Assembly (NCBI GenBank): GCA_020637335.1
Contig: JACJWC010000001.1
Coordinates: forward strand, 124,001 to 188,000
Source: Acidobacteriota bacterium
Lineage (GTDB): Bacteria > Acidobacteriota > Holophagae > Acanthopleuribacterales > Acanthopleuribacteraceae
Length of the DNA: 64,000 nt
Reading direction: 5' to 3'
Shown: positions 9,362 to 17,225 of the stretch, in pieces
Layout of the letters: each line of letters begins with the position of its first letter
How positions within the stretch are numbered: the stretch's first letter is position 1
The notes under the pieces: model-generated
What the model saw: the letters and a program-made list of their open reading frames with translations, nothing else
The model's database searches: none
Told to the model about the DNA's origin: nothing
Made by a program: the position numbers and the translations under genes

Positions 9362-10477
9362 TCAGCCGGTAAGCCGCATGGGCATGATGACGTGGCGATA
9401 ATCCAACGGCTCATCCTCTACCAAGCGAAACAAACCTTGATTACCCCCGTCTTTTAAGAAGACACGGATCTTTTCGCAGCTCATATTGCGCAAAAAATCG
9501 TGGATGTACAGAATGTTGAAACCAATATCAATCGGTTCGCCCTGATACTCAATCTCCATGGTGTCCACCGATTCGCCACGTTCCGGGTTCTTCAACACAA
9601 CGACCAACTGGCCGGGTGAGAAACTCATGCGCACCAACTTGGACTTCTCCGAACTCAGAACCATTTTGCGCCGCATGATGTCTAAAAGGGCGGCGCGCTC
9701 AAACACAAATTCTTTGTCGTTGTTGGTGGGAATAGCCTTTTCGAAATCAGGATATTTACCATCGATCAAACGACTGAACAAAACCCGTTTGCCGACTTGG
9801 AAAAAGATACGTGTCTCGTGGGTTCCAATCAGGAAATTCTCTGCTTCGGTTTCGGCCACCAACAGTTTCTTGACTTCATTCATCGTTTTGCGCGGAATAA
9901 TGGCCGAAAAATCATCCACGTCCTGGCTTAATTCACAACGGACGACACTCAGGCGGTGACCATCGGTGGAAACCAGGCTCATCTGGTTATTAACAATATC
10001 CAAGTAGGCTCCATTTAAGGCGTACTTATGCGGATCACTGGAGATCGAAAAGATGACCCGATTGAGGCAGTCCTGAAAAAAGTTGTTGTTCATGGGAACT
10101 GAACCCACAAAGTCGTATTCGGGTATGGCCGGATAGTCTTTGGCAGGCATGATATCGATGGAGAACGAGGATGACCCGCAAACAATATCCAACATCGAAC
10201 CGTCATTCATGGAGAAAGAAACCTGGTTTTCGGTCAAGGTTGAGAGCATGTCAAACAATCGCTTGGCATTAACGGTAAATTCACCCGGCTCTATGACCTG
10301 AGCAGCGCACTCACTGATAATGCCAACCTCAAGATCCGTAGCTTTCAGGGTGAGCTGGTTGTTTTCAGCCTTGATCAATACATTGGCCAGGATTGGCATG
10401 GTGTTTTTCTTTTCAATGACCCCAGTCAAGAGTTGCATTTCACTTAAGACTTGGTTGCGAATGACATGGAACTCCAT
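9362..10477 (-). CDS. dnaN: DNA polymerase III sliding clamp (beta subunit)
   Basis: Homodimeric ring that tethers polymerase III to DNA. The 371 residues contain the three clamp folds. Recognisable features are the start MEFHVIRNQVL, TMPILANVLI, GEFTVNAKRLFDML, TDGHRLSVVRCEL, and the C-terminal hydrophobic-cleft end YRHVIMPMRLTG, which binds client clamp motifs. The gene is the first past the oriC-like spacer, on the same strand as dnaA. AAGGA-type bases lie about 7 bases before the ATG. Confidence 0.97.
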   Translation of the reverse strand: MEFHVIRNQVLSEMQLLTGVIEKKNTMPILANVLIKAENNQLTLKATDLEVGIISECAAQVIEPGEFTVNAKRLFDMLSTLTENQVSFSMNDGSMLDIVCGSSSFSIDIMPAKDYPAIPEYDFVGSVPMNNNFFQDCLNRVIFSISSDPHKYALNGAYLDIVNNQMSLVSTDGHRLSVVRCELSQDVDDFSAIIPRKTMNEVKKLLVAETEAENFLIGTHETRIFFQVGKRVLFSRLIDGKYPDFEKAIPTNNDKEFVFERAALLDIMRRKMVLSSEKSKLVRMSFSPGQLVVVLKNPERGESVDTMEIEYQGEPIDIGFNILYIHDFLRNMSCEKIRVFLKDGGNQGLFRLVEDEPLDYRHVIMPMRLTG

Positions 10478-10788
10478 GATTTACGATCCTTCCTCATAAA
10501 GAGTAATAAATAATTTTTTAATCATAGCAGGATTTGGTGCTGCGGAAAGTGTGGAAATCTCTTGGATCCCGCAAGGGCTAAGCATTTGCGCCTGTGGAAA
10601 AGGTGTGGAAGGTTGGTGGAAGAATTGCGGATGCCTGTTGAAACTAGGAAATGATTAGGAAAAGGTAAGGAATTTCCACAAGCTTTCCGCAAGTGTGTGG
10701 AAAGGTTTCTGTGGAAAACTGTGCAAAACAAAATAAGACCCCTGTTTTGAGCTATTTAAAACATTTTTCCCTGTGGAAAACGGGATAA
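10478..10788. other. oriC: Putative origin of replication (oriC) between dnaA and dnaN
   Basis: This 311-bp gap has no gene. It contains seven DnaA-box-like 9-mers of the TGTGGAAAA type (reverse of TTTTCCACA): 10550-10558, 10593-10601, 10604-10612, 10672-10680 (opposite orientation), 10696-10704, 10710-10718 and 10772-10780. Three match TGTGGAAAA exactly; none is the classical TTATCCACA. An AT-rich stretch at about 10491-10527, beside the first box, is a candidate unwinding element. Position next to dnaA and divergence of leftward dnaA-dnaN from rightward rpmH-yidC fit an origin. Whether the spacer between dnaA and rpmH also contributes cannot be told. Confidence 0.82.
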
Positions 10789-12102
10789 TTAGCTCAGCGA
10801 TTTTTTAAACGTGGCCAACATATGGCGTGTTTCGGGGTTGTCGGTTATCTCTTTTTCAACCTTTTGAATACTGTAGAGAACCGTGGAGTGGTGTTTGTTG
10901 CCGAAGGCCAAGCCGATTTCCGGTAAGGACATTCCCGTTAACGTACGGGTCAAATACATGGCAATTTGGCGCGGTTGCGATATGCGTTTGCTGTTGTTTT
11001 TGGAGCACAGATCTTTGATGGTTAGATTAAAGCGGTCGGCCACAAAGCGTTGAATTTTGTCGCAGGAAACAGCTCGACCTTCTTCGCGCATGATGCCTTG
11101 GAGGCATTGTTCTGCAAGATCCATATTGATCTTGCGATGGCTGAGGCACGCGGAAGCGATCACTTTAATCAGCGCGCCTTCCAATTCGCGAACATTGGAT
11201 TTGACCTTGCTGGCGATGAACAGCAACACATCATCGGGAATATCCACGTTTTCAGCCGCAGCTTTTTTCTTGAGAATAGCAATACGTGTCTCAAGGGCCG
11301 GCGGTTGGATATCGGCACATAAACCCCACTGAAAGCGGCTCTTTAATCGCGCTTCGAGTTTGGGAATGTGGCTGGGTCCACAATCGCTGGAAATGATAAT
11401 GGTCTTCTGTTTTTCGAAGAGCGAGTTAAAGGTGTGGAAAAACTCTTCCTGAGTCTGGGTTTTCCCAGAGAGAAATTGAATGTCATCGATGAGCAAAACA
11501 TCCACGCTGCGGTAGCGTTCGCGAAACGCTTCGCCTTTGTTAAAACGAATGGAGTTGATGAACTGATTGGTAAACTCTTCGCACGTTCGATAACAGATAT
11601 TCAAGTTGGGCTGAAATTTAAAAAGCTGGTGCGCAATGGCATGCAAAAGGTGCGTTTTGCCCAAGCCGGAACTTCCGTAAATATATAGAGGGTTATAGGA
11701 ACTAAAAGGGGCTTCGGCTACAGCCCGCGCTGCAGCATGGGCAAATTGATTGCTGCTGCCAATGACAAAATTGTCGAAGTGGTAACGCGGGTTTAATTTA
11801 AGACTGCCGGTCGAAGCGGTTTTGGGTCCCAATTCGGGGACTTCTTGGCTAGGAGCAATGGCATCTTGTGGGCAGACCAAAACAACTTTCAGGTGGCCCT
11901 GACCGAGTTCCTCCAGACAATCATCGATTTCTGGTAGGTAGTTGTCCTGGATCCAGTCGATAAAAACATCTTGAGGTACACGAATGCGCAGTTGTCGATC
12001 ATCCTGATCGAGAAACTGTGTGGGTCGTAACCACTCTTCGATATCTTCGGCGGCTACCCTGGACGTAAGCCGATCCAAAACAAGATCCCAAACGGTTTGC
12101 AA
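10789..12102 (-). CDS. dnaA: Chromosomal replication initiator DnaA
   Basis: AAA+ initiator that binds DnaA boxes and opens the origin. The 437 residues show the N-terminal helicase-loading domain I (about 1-75), a short linker, the AAA+ domain with Walker A GSSGLGKTH and Walker B VLLIDDIQFL, sensor I SSDCGPSHIP (usually SSDRPP), and sensor II in SNVRELEGALIKV. The C-terminal helix-turn-helix runs through ISQPRQIAMYLTRTLTG and FGNKHHSTVLYSI. The inserted Cys in sensor I is unusual. The frame opens with ATG at 12102, with AAAGG-type bases about 9 upstream. It is transcribed toward dnaN across the oriC-like spacer. Confidence 0.98.
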   Translation of the reverse strand: MQTVWDLVLDRLTSRVAAEDIEEWLRPTQFLDQDDRQLRIRVPQDVFIDWIQDNYLPEIDDCLEELGQGHLKVVLVCPQDAIAPSQEVPELGPKTASTGSLKLNPRYHFDNFVIGSSNQFAHAAARAVAEAPFSSYNPLYIYGSSGLGKTHLLHAIAHQLFKFQPNLNICYRTCEEFTNQFINSIRFNKGEAFRERYRSVDVLLIDDIQFLSGKTQTQEEFFHTFNSLFEKQKTIIISSDCGPSHIPKLEARLKSRFQWGLCADIQPPALETRIAILKKKAAAENVDIPDDVLLFIASKVKSNVRELEGALIKVIASACLSHRKINMDLAEQCLQGIMREEGRAVSCDKIQRFVADRFNLTIKDLCSKNNSKRISQPRQIAMYLTRTLTGMSLPEIGLAFGNKHHSTVLYSIQKVEKEITDNPETRHMLATFKKSLS

Positions 12103-12448
12103 GAGACAAAACCTTTCCTACAGCGGACATTGGAAACCCGCTCATGTTATCGGACCCGATGGTGCCGATGGAGGGTGTCTCGAAGGTTAGCATAGGACTA
12201 TGGGGCCCACAAGGGTTGTGCTAAAAAAAATAACATCTCAATTATTTACAGTAATTTGGATGAAAAAATAGCAATCTCAACATTGCATAAAACAGACAAA
12301 CCTAAAGGATAAAAATACTTAGAAAAGTCAAGTCGAATAACGCACAAAACAAACATTATGCGAGAGCTCTCCTAAATCATTCTGTTGACAGGGATCGGGG
12401 TTTCGGGTAGTCTCTTCGGGTTTGGCATAAGACCAAGGAGTTGCGACC
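12103..12448. other. Divergent intergenic region between dnaA and rpmH
   Basis: 346 bp without a gene. The part at about 12215-12360 is strongly AT-rich. No TTATCCACA or TGTGGAAAA box was found, so the DnaA boxes appear confined to the dnaA-dnaN side. The rpmH promoter lies at its right end. dnaA must also be transcribed from here, but no single convincing promoter for it could be picked. A short GGGCCC-centred inverted repeat is seen near 12205. Confidence 0.6.
12385..12413 (+). promoter_or_regulatory. Promoter of the rpmH-rnpA-yidC-jag unit
   Basis: A perfect -35 box TTGACA (12385-12390) is followed after exactly 17 bp by TAGTCT (12408-12413), a weak but positioned -10. The start would fall near 12420, leaving a leader of about 30 bases before the rpmH ATG at 12449, with AAGGAG at 12435-12440 as ribosome binding site. 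Confidence 0.6.
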
Positions 12449-12583
12449 ATGAAACGTACTTTTCAACCTAACCGACGTAAGCGCGCCAAAACGCACGGGT
12501 TCCGAGCCAGAATGAAAACGGTCGGTGGTCGTCGCGTGTTGAGCAACCGTCGTGCGGTAGGTAGAAAACGGATTGCCGGATAA
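12449..12583 (+). CDS. rpmH: 50S ribosomal protein L34
   Basis: A 44-residue, highly basic protein of the large ribosomal subunit. It begins MKRTFQPNRRKRAKTHGFR and ends GRKRIAG, an almost canonical L34. ATG follows AAGGAG by 8 bases. It is the first gene of the rightward origin operon, and its stop lies inside the start of rnpA. Confidence 0.97.
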   Translation: MKRTFQPNRRKRAKTHGFRARMKTVGGRRVLSNRRAVGRKRIAG

Positions 12584-12944
12584 TCGTTTCGGTAAATCCA
12601 ATCGGTTGCGAAAATCAGCCGATTTTAGAAGAATCTATCGTGCAGAGAAGAAAGTAATCACTCCGGTGATTATTTTTTTTCTCTGCCAATCCGATGGTGC
12701 GGAACCTAAATTGGGGTTAACCGTACCCAAAAAGGTAGGCAAGGCGGTGAAACGGAATCGAATCAAACGTCGGATCCGGGAAGCGTTTCGTCTCAGCAAA
12801 CACACATTGGGCCAAGTAGACGTTGTGGCTTCCCCGCGCCGCGGCGCCCATGACCAACCGTTTGAAGCCTATTTACAAAGTTTCGCGTTGTTGGCCCGCC
12901 TCTTGCGCCGGGGTATTTTGCAACAAACGGAACCACCATCATGA
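12573..12944 (+). CDS. rnpA: Ribonuclease P protein component
   Basis: Protein cofactor of RNase P, which matures tRNA 5' ends. The 123-residue product has the family core LRKSADFRRIYR, LGLTVPKKVGKAVKRNRIKR and RREAFR-like helix with the RNA-binding RNxxKR motif. The start is a TTG at 12573 that overlaps the end of rpmH by 11 bases; no ATG or GTG is available ahead of the conserved region, and such overlap is common for this pair. It overlaps yidC by 4 bases. The small gene yidD, often found between rnpA and yidC, is absent here. Confidence 0.94.
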   Translation: MPDNRFGKSNRLRKSADFRRIYRAEKKVITPVIIFFLCQSDGAEPKLGLTVPKKVGKAVKRNRIKRRIREAFRLSKHTLGQVDVVASPRRGAHDQPFEAYLQSFALLARLLRRGILQQTEPPS

Positions 12945-14587
12945 ACCAAAGATTCCTTTCCTTTATTCTTGCAGCAGGCCTGTTTATTTTGTTGTGGTTC
13001 TATATAGGAACCCGCTTCAATTTATTACCGAAGCCGCCACCGCCCAAAGAACCTGTTGAAACGGTTGAAACAGCGCCGGAACCAGCGGAAGTCAAATCGG
13101 CTCCAAGCGAACCGCTTGCTGCGAACCCAGCGCCAGCAACAGCGGAAGCTGAATCGGAAAGCTTCGAACCGGTAATTGAACGCCAAAAAGCGGTGCTTTC
13201 CAACGAACTGATCCAAATTGAATTCGATAATTTGGGTGGTTTAGTGGAGGACATCACATTAAAGGCATTCTCGGTTTCAGTGAAATCCACCGATCGAGTC
13301 CACCTGGTGTCGCCGGAGGACAGCAAACCCGGCTCTGCTTGGGTTGGCAAGTTGGATACCAGTGCCCGTCTGTTTGAGATGGAAAAGGTCAACAACCAAG
13401 AGATTCGTTTCAGCCTGAAAGATCAGGATTGGACCTTGGTTAAGACATTTCGATTGGGCGAAGGTTACGAGGTTTACTGCGACGTGCGCCTAGAAGGTGG
13501 CAACCCAGAGGAAGTCACCATGTTTGTTGGCCAGGGTTTACAACCGATTGGCCCAAAAGATTACACCTCGGTTTCGTTTTTGCGGGGTGGTTCTATTCCA
13601 CCGAAACTTACGTCGGTATCCTGGTCAGTTAAAGGCAAAGAGCACAATAAGCCCAGCGCCAAAATCAAACCGAAGAGCCTGGAGCCAACCCTTGAAGAGC
13701 CTCAATCCATTGAGTGGGTTGGTTTAACCGATGTGTATTTCGCCAACGTATTTGTGCCGGAGACGGAGCACCTCAATTTTCAGACCTTCCAAACTACCCG
13801 AGTGATGGGCAAAGAAGGAAAGCAACAAGCCGTAGCCGGGGTTGCATTGACCGGTCAAAGCCACGTTACGGGCCATTTTTTCTGGGGCCCCAAAGATGAA
13901 AAACTGGTCGTTCAGCTCGATCCCAAACTCAAGAACATCATTAACTACGGTTGGGCGGGTCTGCTCAGTAAATTGTTTTATAAGATGTTGTCCGGGTTGT
14001 ACAAGTGGACGGGTAATTGGGGTTGGTCCATCATCATTTTGACCATGTTGATTCGTTTGGCGATGATGCCGCTAACCCTGCCGAGTATTCGCAGTTCGCT
14101 TAAGATGCGCGCGGTTCAACCCAAGCTTGAGGAGTTGAAAAAGAAATACAAAGGCGATGACCTGGAATCGAAACAGAAATTGACCCAGGAAACCTTCGCT
14201 CTTTACAAAAAAGAGGGCATTAACCCCTTTTCGAGTTGCATCATCATGTTGCCGCAATTGCCGATTTTCATCGCCTACTTTTCGTTGTTACGAACGGCAA
14301 TCAGCTTGCGCCAATCGCCTTGGGCCCTCTGGATTAGTGATTTGAGCGTGGCCGACACGACTTATGTCTTACCGATCATTATGGGAGCGACCATGTTCCT
14401 GGGCCAAATGGCCACCCCAATGCCAAGTGCAGATCCGGCGCAGCAAAAAATGATGAAATTGATGCCTATCTTCATTTCAGCTGTGTGCCTCGGTATGCCT
14501 TCCGGTTTGATTTTGTATATGATTACAAGTAACTTATTCCAATTTGCCCAATCGGCAATCGTGAAATGGAGGAGCAACAAAGCATGA
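12941..14587 (+). CDS. yidC: Membrane protein insertase YidC
   Basis: Inner-membrane insertase acting alone or with SecYEG. The 548 residues are of the Gram-negative type: an N-terminal transmembrane helix (about 5-24), a Pro/Ala/Glu-rich linker, a large periplasmic beta-sandwich domain (about 80-330), then the conserved core. The core has NWGWSIIILTMLIRL with the groove arginine, the cytoplasmic hairpin (MRAVQPKLEELKKKYK), and the later helices including GINPFSSCIIMLPQLPIFIA. The ATG overlaps the rnpA stop. Confidence 0.97.
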   Translation: MNQRFLSFILAAGLFILLWFYIGTRFNLLPKPPPPKEPVETVETAPEPAEVKSAPSEPLAANPAPATAEAESESFEPVIERQKAVLSNELIQIEFDNLGGLVEDITLKAFSVSVKSTDRVHLVSPEDSKPGSAWVGKLDTSARLFEMEKVNNQEIRFSLKDQDWTLVKTFRLGEGYEVYCDVRLEGGNPEEVTMFVGQGLQPIGPKDYTSVSFLRGGSIPPKLTSVSWSVKGKEHNKPSAKIKPKSLEPTLEEPQSIEWVGLTDVYFANVFVPETEHLNFQTFQTTRVMGKEGKQQAVAGVALTGQSHVTGHFFWGPKDEKLVVQLDPKLKNIINYGWAGLLSKLFYKMLSGLYKWTGNWGWSIIILTMLIRLAMMPLTLPSIRSSLKMRAVQPKLEELKKKYKGDDLESKQKLTQETFALYKKEGINPFSSCIIMLPQLPIFIAYFSLLRTAISLRQSPWALWISDLSVADTTYVLPIIMGATMFLGQMATPMPSADPAQQKMMKLMPIFISAVCLGMPSGLILYMITSNLFQFAQSAIVKWRSNKA

Positions 14588-15222
14588 GCTCTGTTTTTGT
14601 CGCCCGCGATGCTTATGAGGCAGTGAGTAAGGCCTGCCAGAGCCTCAATCTGCCCATTGGCCAAATGAAACTTCAAATCCAGGACTTGAATGAGCATGAA
14701 GTCCAAGCGGAAGTGCTGGAAACCTATGCCACGGATCGATCTGAAGATCTGTATGCCAAACAGCGCGATGCAGTGGTTGCCCAAGCCCAATCCTTATTTT
14801 CCGCACTGGGTTATCGCGTTCAGGTAAACGCGCACATTAGCGATCTAAACCTGGTTGTCGACATTGAAGGTGAAGATTTGCCCGATCTGCACGGCAGTTC
14901 CAATGACAAGCTGGGTGACCTTCAATACGTGTTGATGCGTTACTACTACGCGGCCTTCCCGCATGCTTTTTTGGACATCAAGTGCGATATTAATGGCAGT
15001 CGTCAAAACCGCGAAAAAGTCCTTACCGAAATGGCACTTGCCGCTGCCGAAAAAATTAAAGGTGAAGGTGATTTTGTTGTTCTGGAACCCATGAATTCCT
15101 TTGAACGCAGAGTTGTTCACATGGCCCTACAAGACAATCCTCAGCTAAAAACCGTATCCGAAGGGCATGGTTCGATGAAAAAGGTCAAGATTTTCTGGCA
15201 AACAGCCGAAGTTTCTAGCTGA
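14584..15222 (+). CDS. khpB: RNA-binding protein KhpB/Jag (Jag_N, KH and R3H domains)
   Basis: Single-strand RNA-binding protein usually encoded beside yidC, with roles in cell envelope and division control in the bacteria studied. The 212-residue form shows an N-terminal Jag_N-like segment (VFVARDAYEAVSKACQ), a KH-type domain in the middle, and a C-terminal R3H domain with LEPMNSFERRVVHMALQ and the SEG motif. A longer frame opens at 14566. The ATG at 14584 is preferred because GGAGGAG lies about 10 bases upstream, and it overlaps the yidC stop as ATGA. The usual GxxG loop of the KH domain is hard to place. Confidence 0.88.
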   Translation: MSSVFVARDAYEAVSKACQSLNLPIGQMKLQIQDLNEHEVQAEVLETYATDRSEDLYAKQRDAVVAQAQSLFSALGYRVQVNAHISDLNLVVDIEGEDLPDLHGSSNDKLGDLQYVLMRYYYAAFPHAFLDIKCDINGSRQNREKVLTEMALAAAEKIKGEGDFVVLEPMNSFERRVVHMALQDNPQLKTVSEGHGSMKKVKIFWQTAEVSS

Positions 15223-15235
15223 GACCCTTAAACCC

Positions 15236-16138
15236 ATGCAGAGCCTCCTCGAAATTCAATTTAATGCCAAACAGCCGGAAATAGAGCGAGTTGATTCCAC
15301 CCTTCGCTTGACTTTACCGGTTCCGAACCTGGCCGGTGAGGCTGGAGAAAGTCTTGCGCTCAAAAATGCGCATTATGAACAGTTTGGACCCTTACACGGC
15401 TTCCGCAATGCGTCTGGCTTGATAGGTTGCTTTGTGCAAAAGGCAAATTTCCCTCTGGAACAGACAGTATTTGAGGCCTATCGCCAATTGTTGATATGGC
15501 TCGGGCCCCTGAAATTGTATCGGGTCTGGAACTATGTGCCGTTCATTAACGACGAATTCGAAGGCTTGGAAAACTATAAGAGTTTTAGTGTGGGCCGATG
15601 TTTGGCTTTTGAACGTCATTACGGTCAGGGCTTTGAAAAATTCTTATCAGCGGCTTCGGCCGTTGGGGTGGAACACGAAACGATAGCCTTTTATTTTGTT
15701 GCGGGTGCAGATGAGCCTCGGCATGTTGAAAATCCGCAACAGGTTTCCGCCTTTTGTTATCCCGCTCAATATGGTCCGCGCAGCCCAAGTTTTGCACGTG
15801 GCACCGTAATTGAAGCATTGGGAACAGGTTACGTTTCAGGTACGGCTTCCATCAAGGGCCACCAAACCCTCTACCAAAAAGATATGGCAGGCCAATTCGA
15901 TCTGACCAAAGCCAATTTGGAACTGGTATTTGAACAAATGGGTTTTGGCCGTAGAATCCCTACACCGCCAGAATTTTCCGGATATTTAAAGGTTTACTTG
16001 CGCCACCCCTCAGACTTGGCCCAGGTTCGTGCCCTGTGTGAGACCGAATTTAAGGGTCTGGCCTGTTGCTACCTCAAGGCGGATATCTGCCGTGCGGATT
16101 TGGACCTTGAAATTGAGGCGGTCGTGCGCAGGCTTTAG
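15236..16138 (+). CDS. Chorismatase of the FkbO/Hyg5/XanB2 family
   Basis: This family hydrolyses chorismate, giving dihydroxycyclohexadiene carboxylate (FkbO) or 3-/4-hydroxybenzoate (Hyg5, XanB2). The 300-residue product carries family signatures: YRVWNYVPFIN, FSVGRCLAFERH, VSAFCYPAQYGPRSPSFARG and YVSGTASIKGHQT. Which reaction it performs depends on a few active-site residues that I cannot assign from sequence alone. It begins 13 bases after jag on the same strand, so it is probably read from the rpmH promoter; no SD stronger than GAGACC is seen. Its 3' end overlaps the opposing gene by 4 bases. Finding such a gene in the origin operon is unusual. Confidence 0.8.
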   Translation: MQSLLEIQFNAKQPEIERVDSTLRLTLPVPNLAGEAGESLALKNAHYEQFGPLHGFRNASGLIGCFVQKANFPLEQTVFEAYRQLLIWLGPLKLYRVWNYVPFINDEFEGLENYKSFSVGRCLAFERHYGQGFEKFLSAASAVGVEHETIAFYFVAGADEPRHVENPQQVSAFCYPAQYGPRSPSFARGTVIEALGTGYVSGTASIKGHQTLYQKDMAGQFDLTKANLELVFEQMGFGRRIPTPPEFSGYLKVYLRHPSDLAQVRALCETEFKGLACCYLKADICRADLDLEIEAVVRRL

Positions 16139-16635
16139 TTTTTGGTGTCGCGAAAGTGATCGCGGACCTTTTCAAACTCTTTGCGGGCCCACTTTTCCAG
16201 TTGTTCCATTTGCTGTTGGTAACTTTCGGTGTCCAGCTCTTTTTTATCCCACTTTTCCTGGAGCGAATCGATTTTGCGCTGTACTTCGGTCTGCAGGTCG
16301 CGAAATTGGCGACGGAACTCGCCTTGATCCTTTTCATTTAAGCCCTGGACGTAACTTTCCACTTCGCTTTGTAAATCGGTCCAATAATCCTTAAAAGCTG
16401 AGCGCCATTCTTCCAGCCGAATTTTGCCTAATTCCTGCGTTAACTCTGCATTTTTGACATAGTCCAAAAGGTCCCAATTGCGGGTATCCACATAAGATTG
16501 ATCAAACGACCAGTGACTCTTGCGAATGAGATGCACACCATTTTTGGTTTGAACAACCCGGTAGGCACCGACAAACCAAAGGCCGACAGCTCCGACAACA
16601 GCCAAAATAGCCAGGCGCGTCATACAGCGAAACAT
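16135..16635 (-). CDS. Membrane-anchored coiled-coil protein, function unknown
   Basis: I do not recognise a family. The 166-residue product has one N-terminal transmembrane segment or uncleaved signal (about 7-24, ILAVVGAVGLWFVGAY), followed by a highly charged, helical, probably coiled-coil region rich in Glu, Lys, Gln and Arg (about 65-166). The body therefore probably lies in the periplasm, anchored to the inner membrane. AGGAGGAG lies 4 bases upstream of the ATG. It follows tadA by 10 bases and is likely cotranscribed with it. Confidence 0.75.
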   Translation of the reverse strand: MFRCMTRLAILAVVGAVGLWFVGAYRVVQTKNGVHLIRKSHWSFDQSYVDTRNWDLLDYVKNAELTQELGKIRLEEWRSAFKDYWTDLQSEVESYVQGLNEKDQGEFRRQFRDLQTEVQRKIDSLQEKWDKKELDTESYQQQMEQLEKWARKEFEKVRDHFRDTKN

Positions 16636-16645
16636 AATACTCCTC

Positions 16646-17140
16646 CTAGGTTTGGCGCAGCCACTTGCGTTTGCCGCGTTCGCGTTTTGCTTGGAAAAAA
16701 GAACGGATCAAGGCTACGTTTTCTTCTTGAAAGGGACCCTGAACAACAGTGATGTGATGGTGAAACATCGGCATTAGGCCTTCAGAAAAAAACCGACTAA
16801 AGCCACCCTTGGGATCCGGTGCGGCATACACCAGCCGGTCGATGCGCGCTTGCATGATGGCCGCGAAACACATGGGGCAGGGTTCCAGGTTGACATACAG
16901 GGTAGAGCCGGGCAGCCGGTGATTATGGGCGTAAGTACCAGCCTCACGCAGGGCAAGCATTTCAGCGTGGGCGGTTGGATCACACATGCCAACATTCTGG
17001 TTAAAACCCTGGCCGAGCAGGGTGCCCTGCCTTACGATTAAGGCGCCGACCGGCACCTCATCGGCAAAGGCTGCCTGATGGGCCAATTCGATGGCCATGC
17101 GCATGTATTGGTGATCTTCGTCGTGTCCGTCCATTCCCAT
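16646..17140 (-). CDS. tadA: tRNA-specific adenosine deaminase TadA
   Basis: Zinc-dependent deaminase that converts A34 of tRNA-Arg(ACG) to inosine. The 164-residue product has the cytidine-deaminase fold signatures: HAE (zinc ligand His and catalytic Glu in PTAHAEMLALREA) and PCPMC with the two zinc-binding cysteines. The region VPVGALIV and GFNQN is typical of TadA. Start choice is uncertain: the ATG at 17140 has no SD, and in-frame ATGs follow at residues 3 and 13. The conserved part begins at about residue 9. Confidence 0.93.
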   Translation of the reverse strand: MGMDGHDEDHQYMRMAIELAHQAAFADEVPVGALIVRQGTLLGQGFNQNVGMCDPTAHAEMLALREAGTYAHNHRLPGSTLYVNLEPCPMCFAAIMQARIDRLVYAAPDPKGGFSRFFSEGLMPMFHHHITVVQGPFQEENVALIRSFFQAKRERGKRKWLRQT

Positions 17141-17225
17141 GTGCCCATTTTTACCACGGATGATTCAAAGCTTGTTAAGATCTAAAGATCCGGGAACGTT
17201 TTGCGGAACCAAGGCACCTATTTTC

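Noticed and set aside
12103..12448. Second half of a bipartite origin upstream of dnaA
   Set aside because: AT-rich, but no DnaA-box-like 9-mer was found there.
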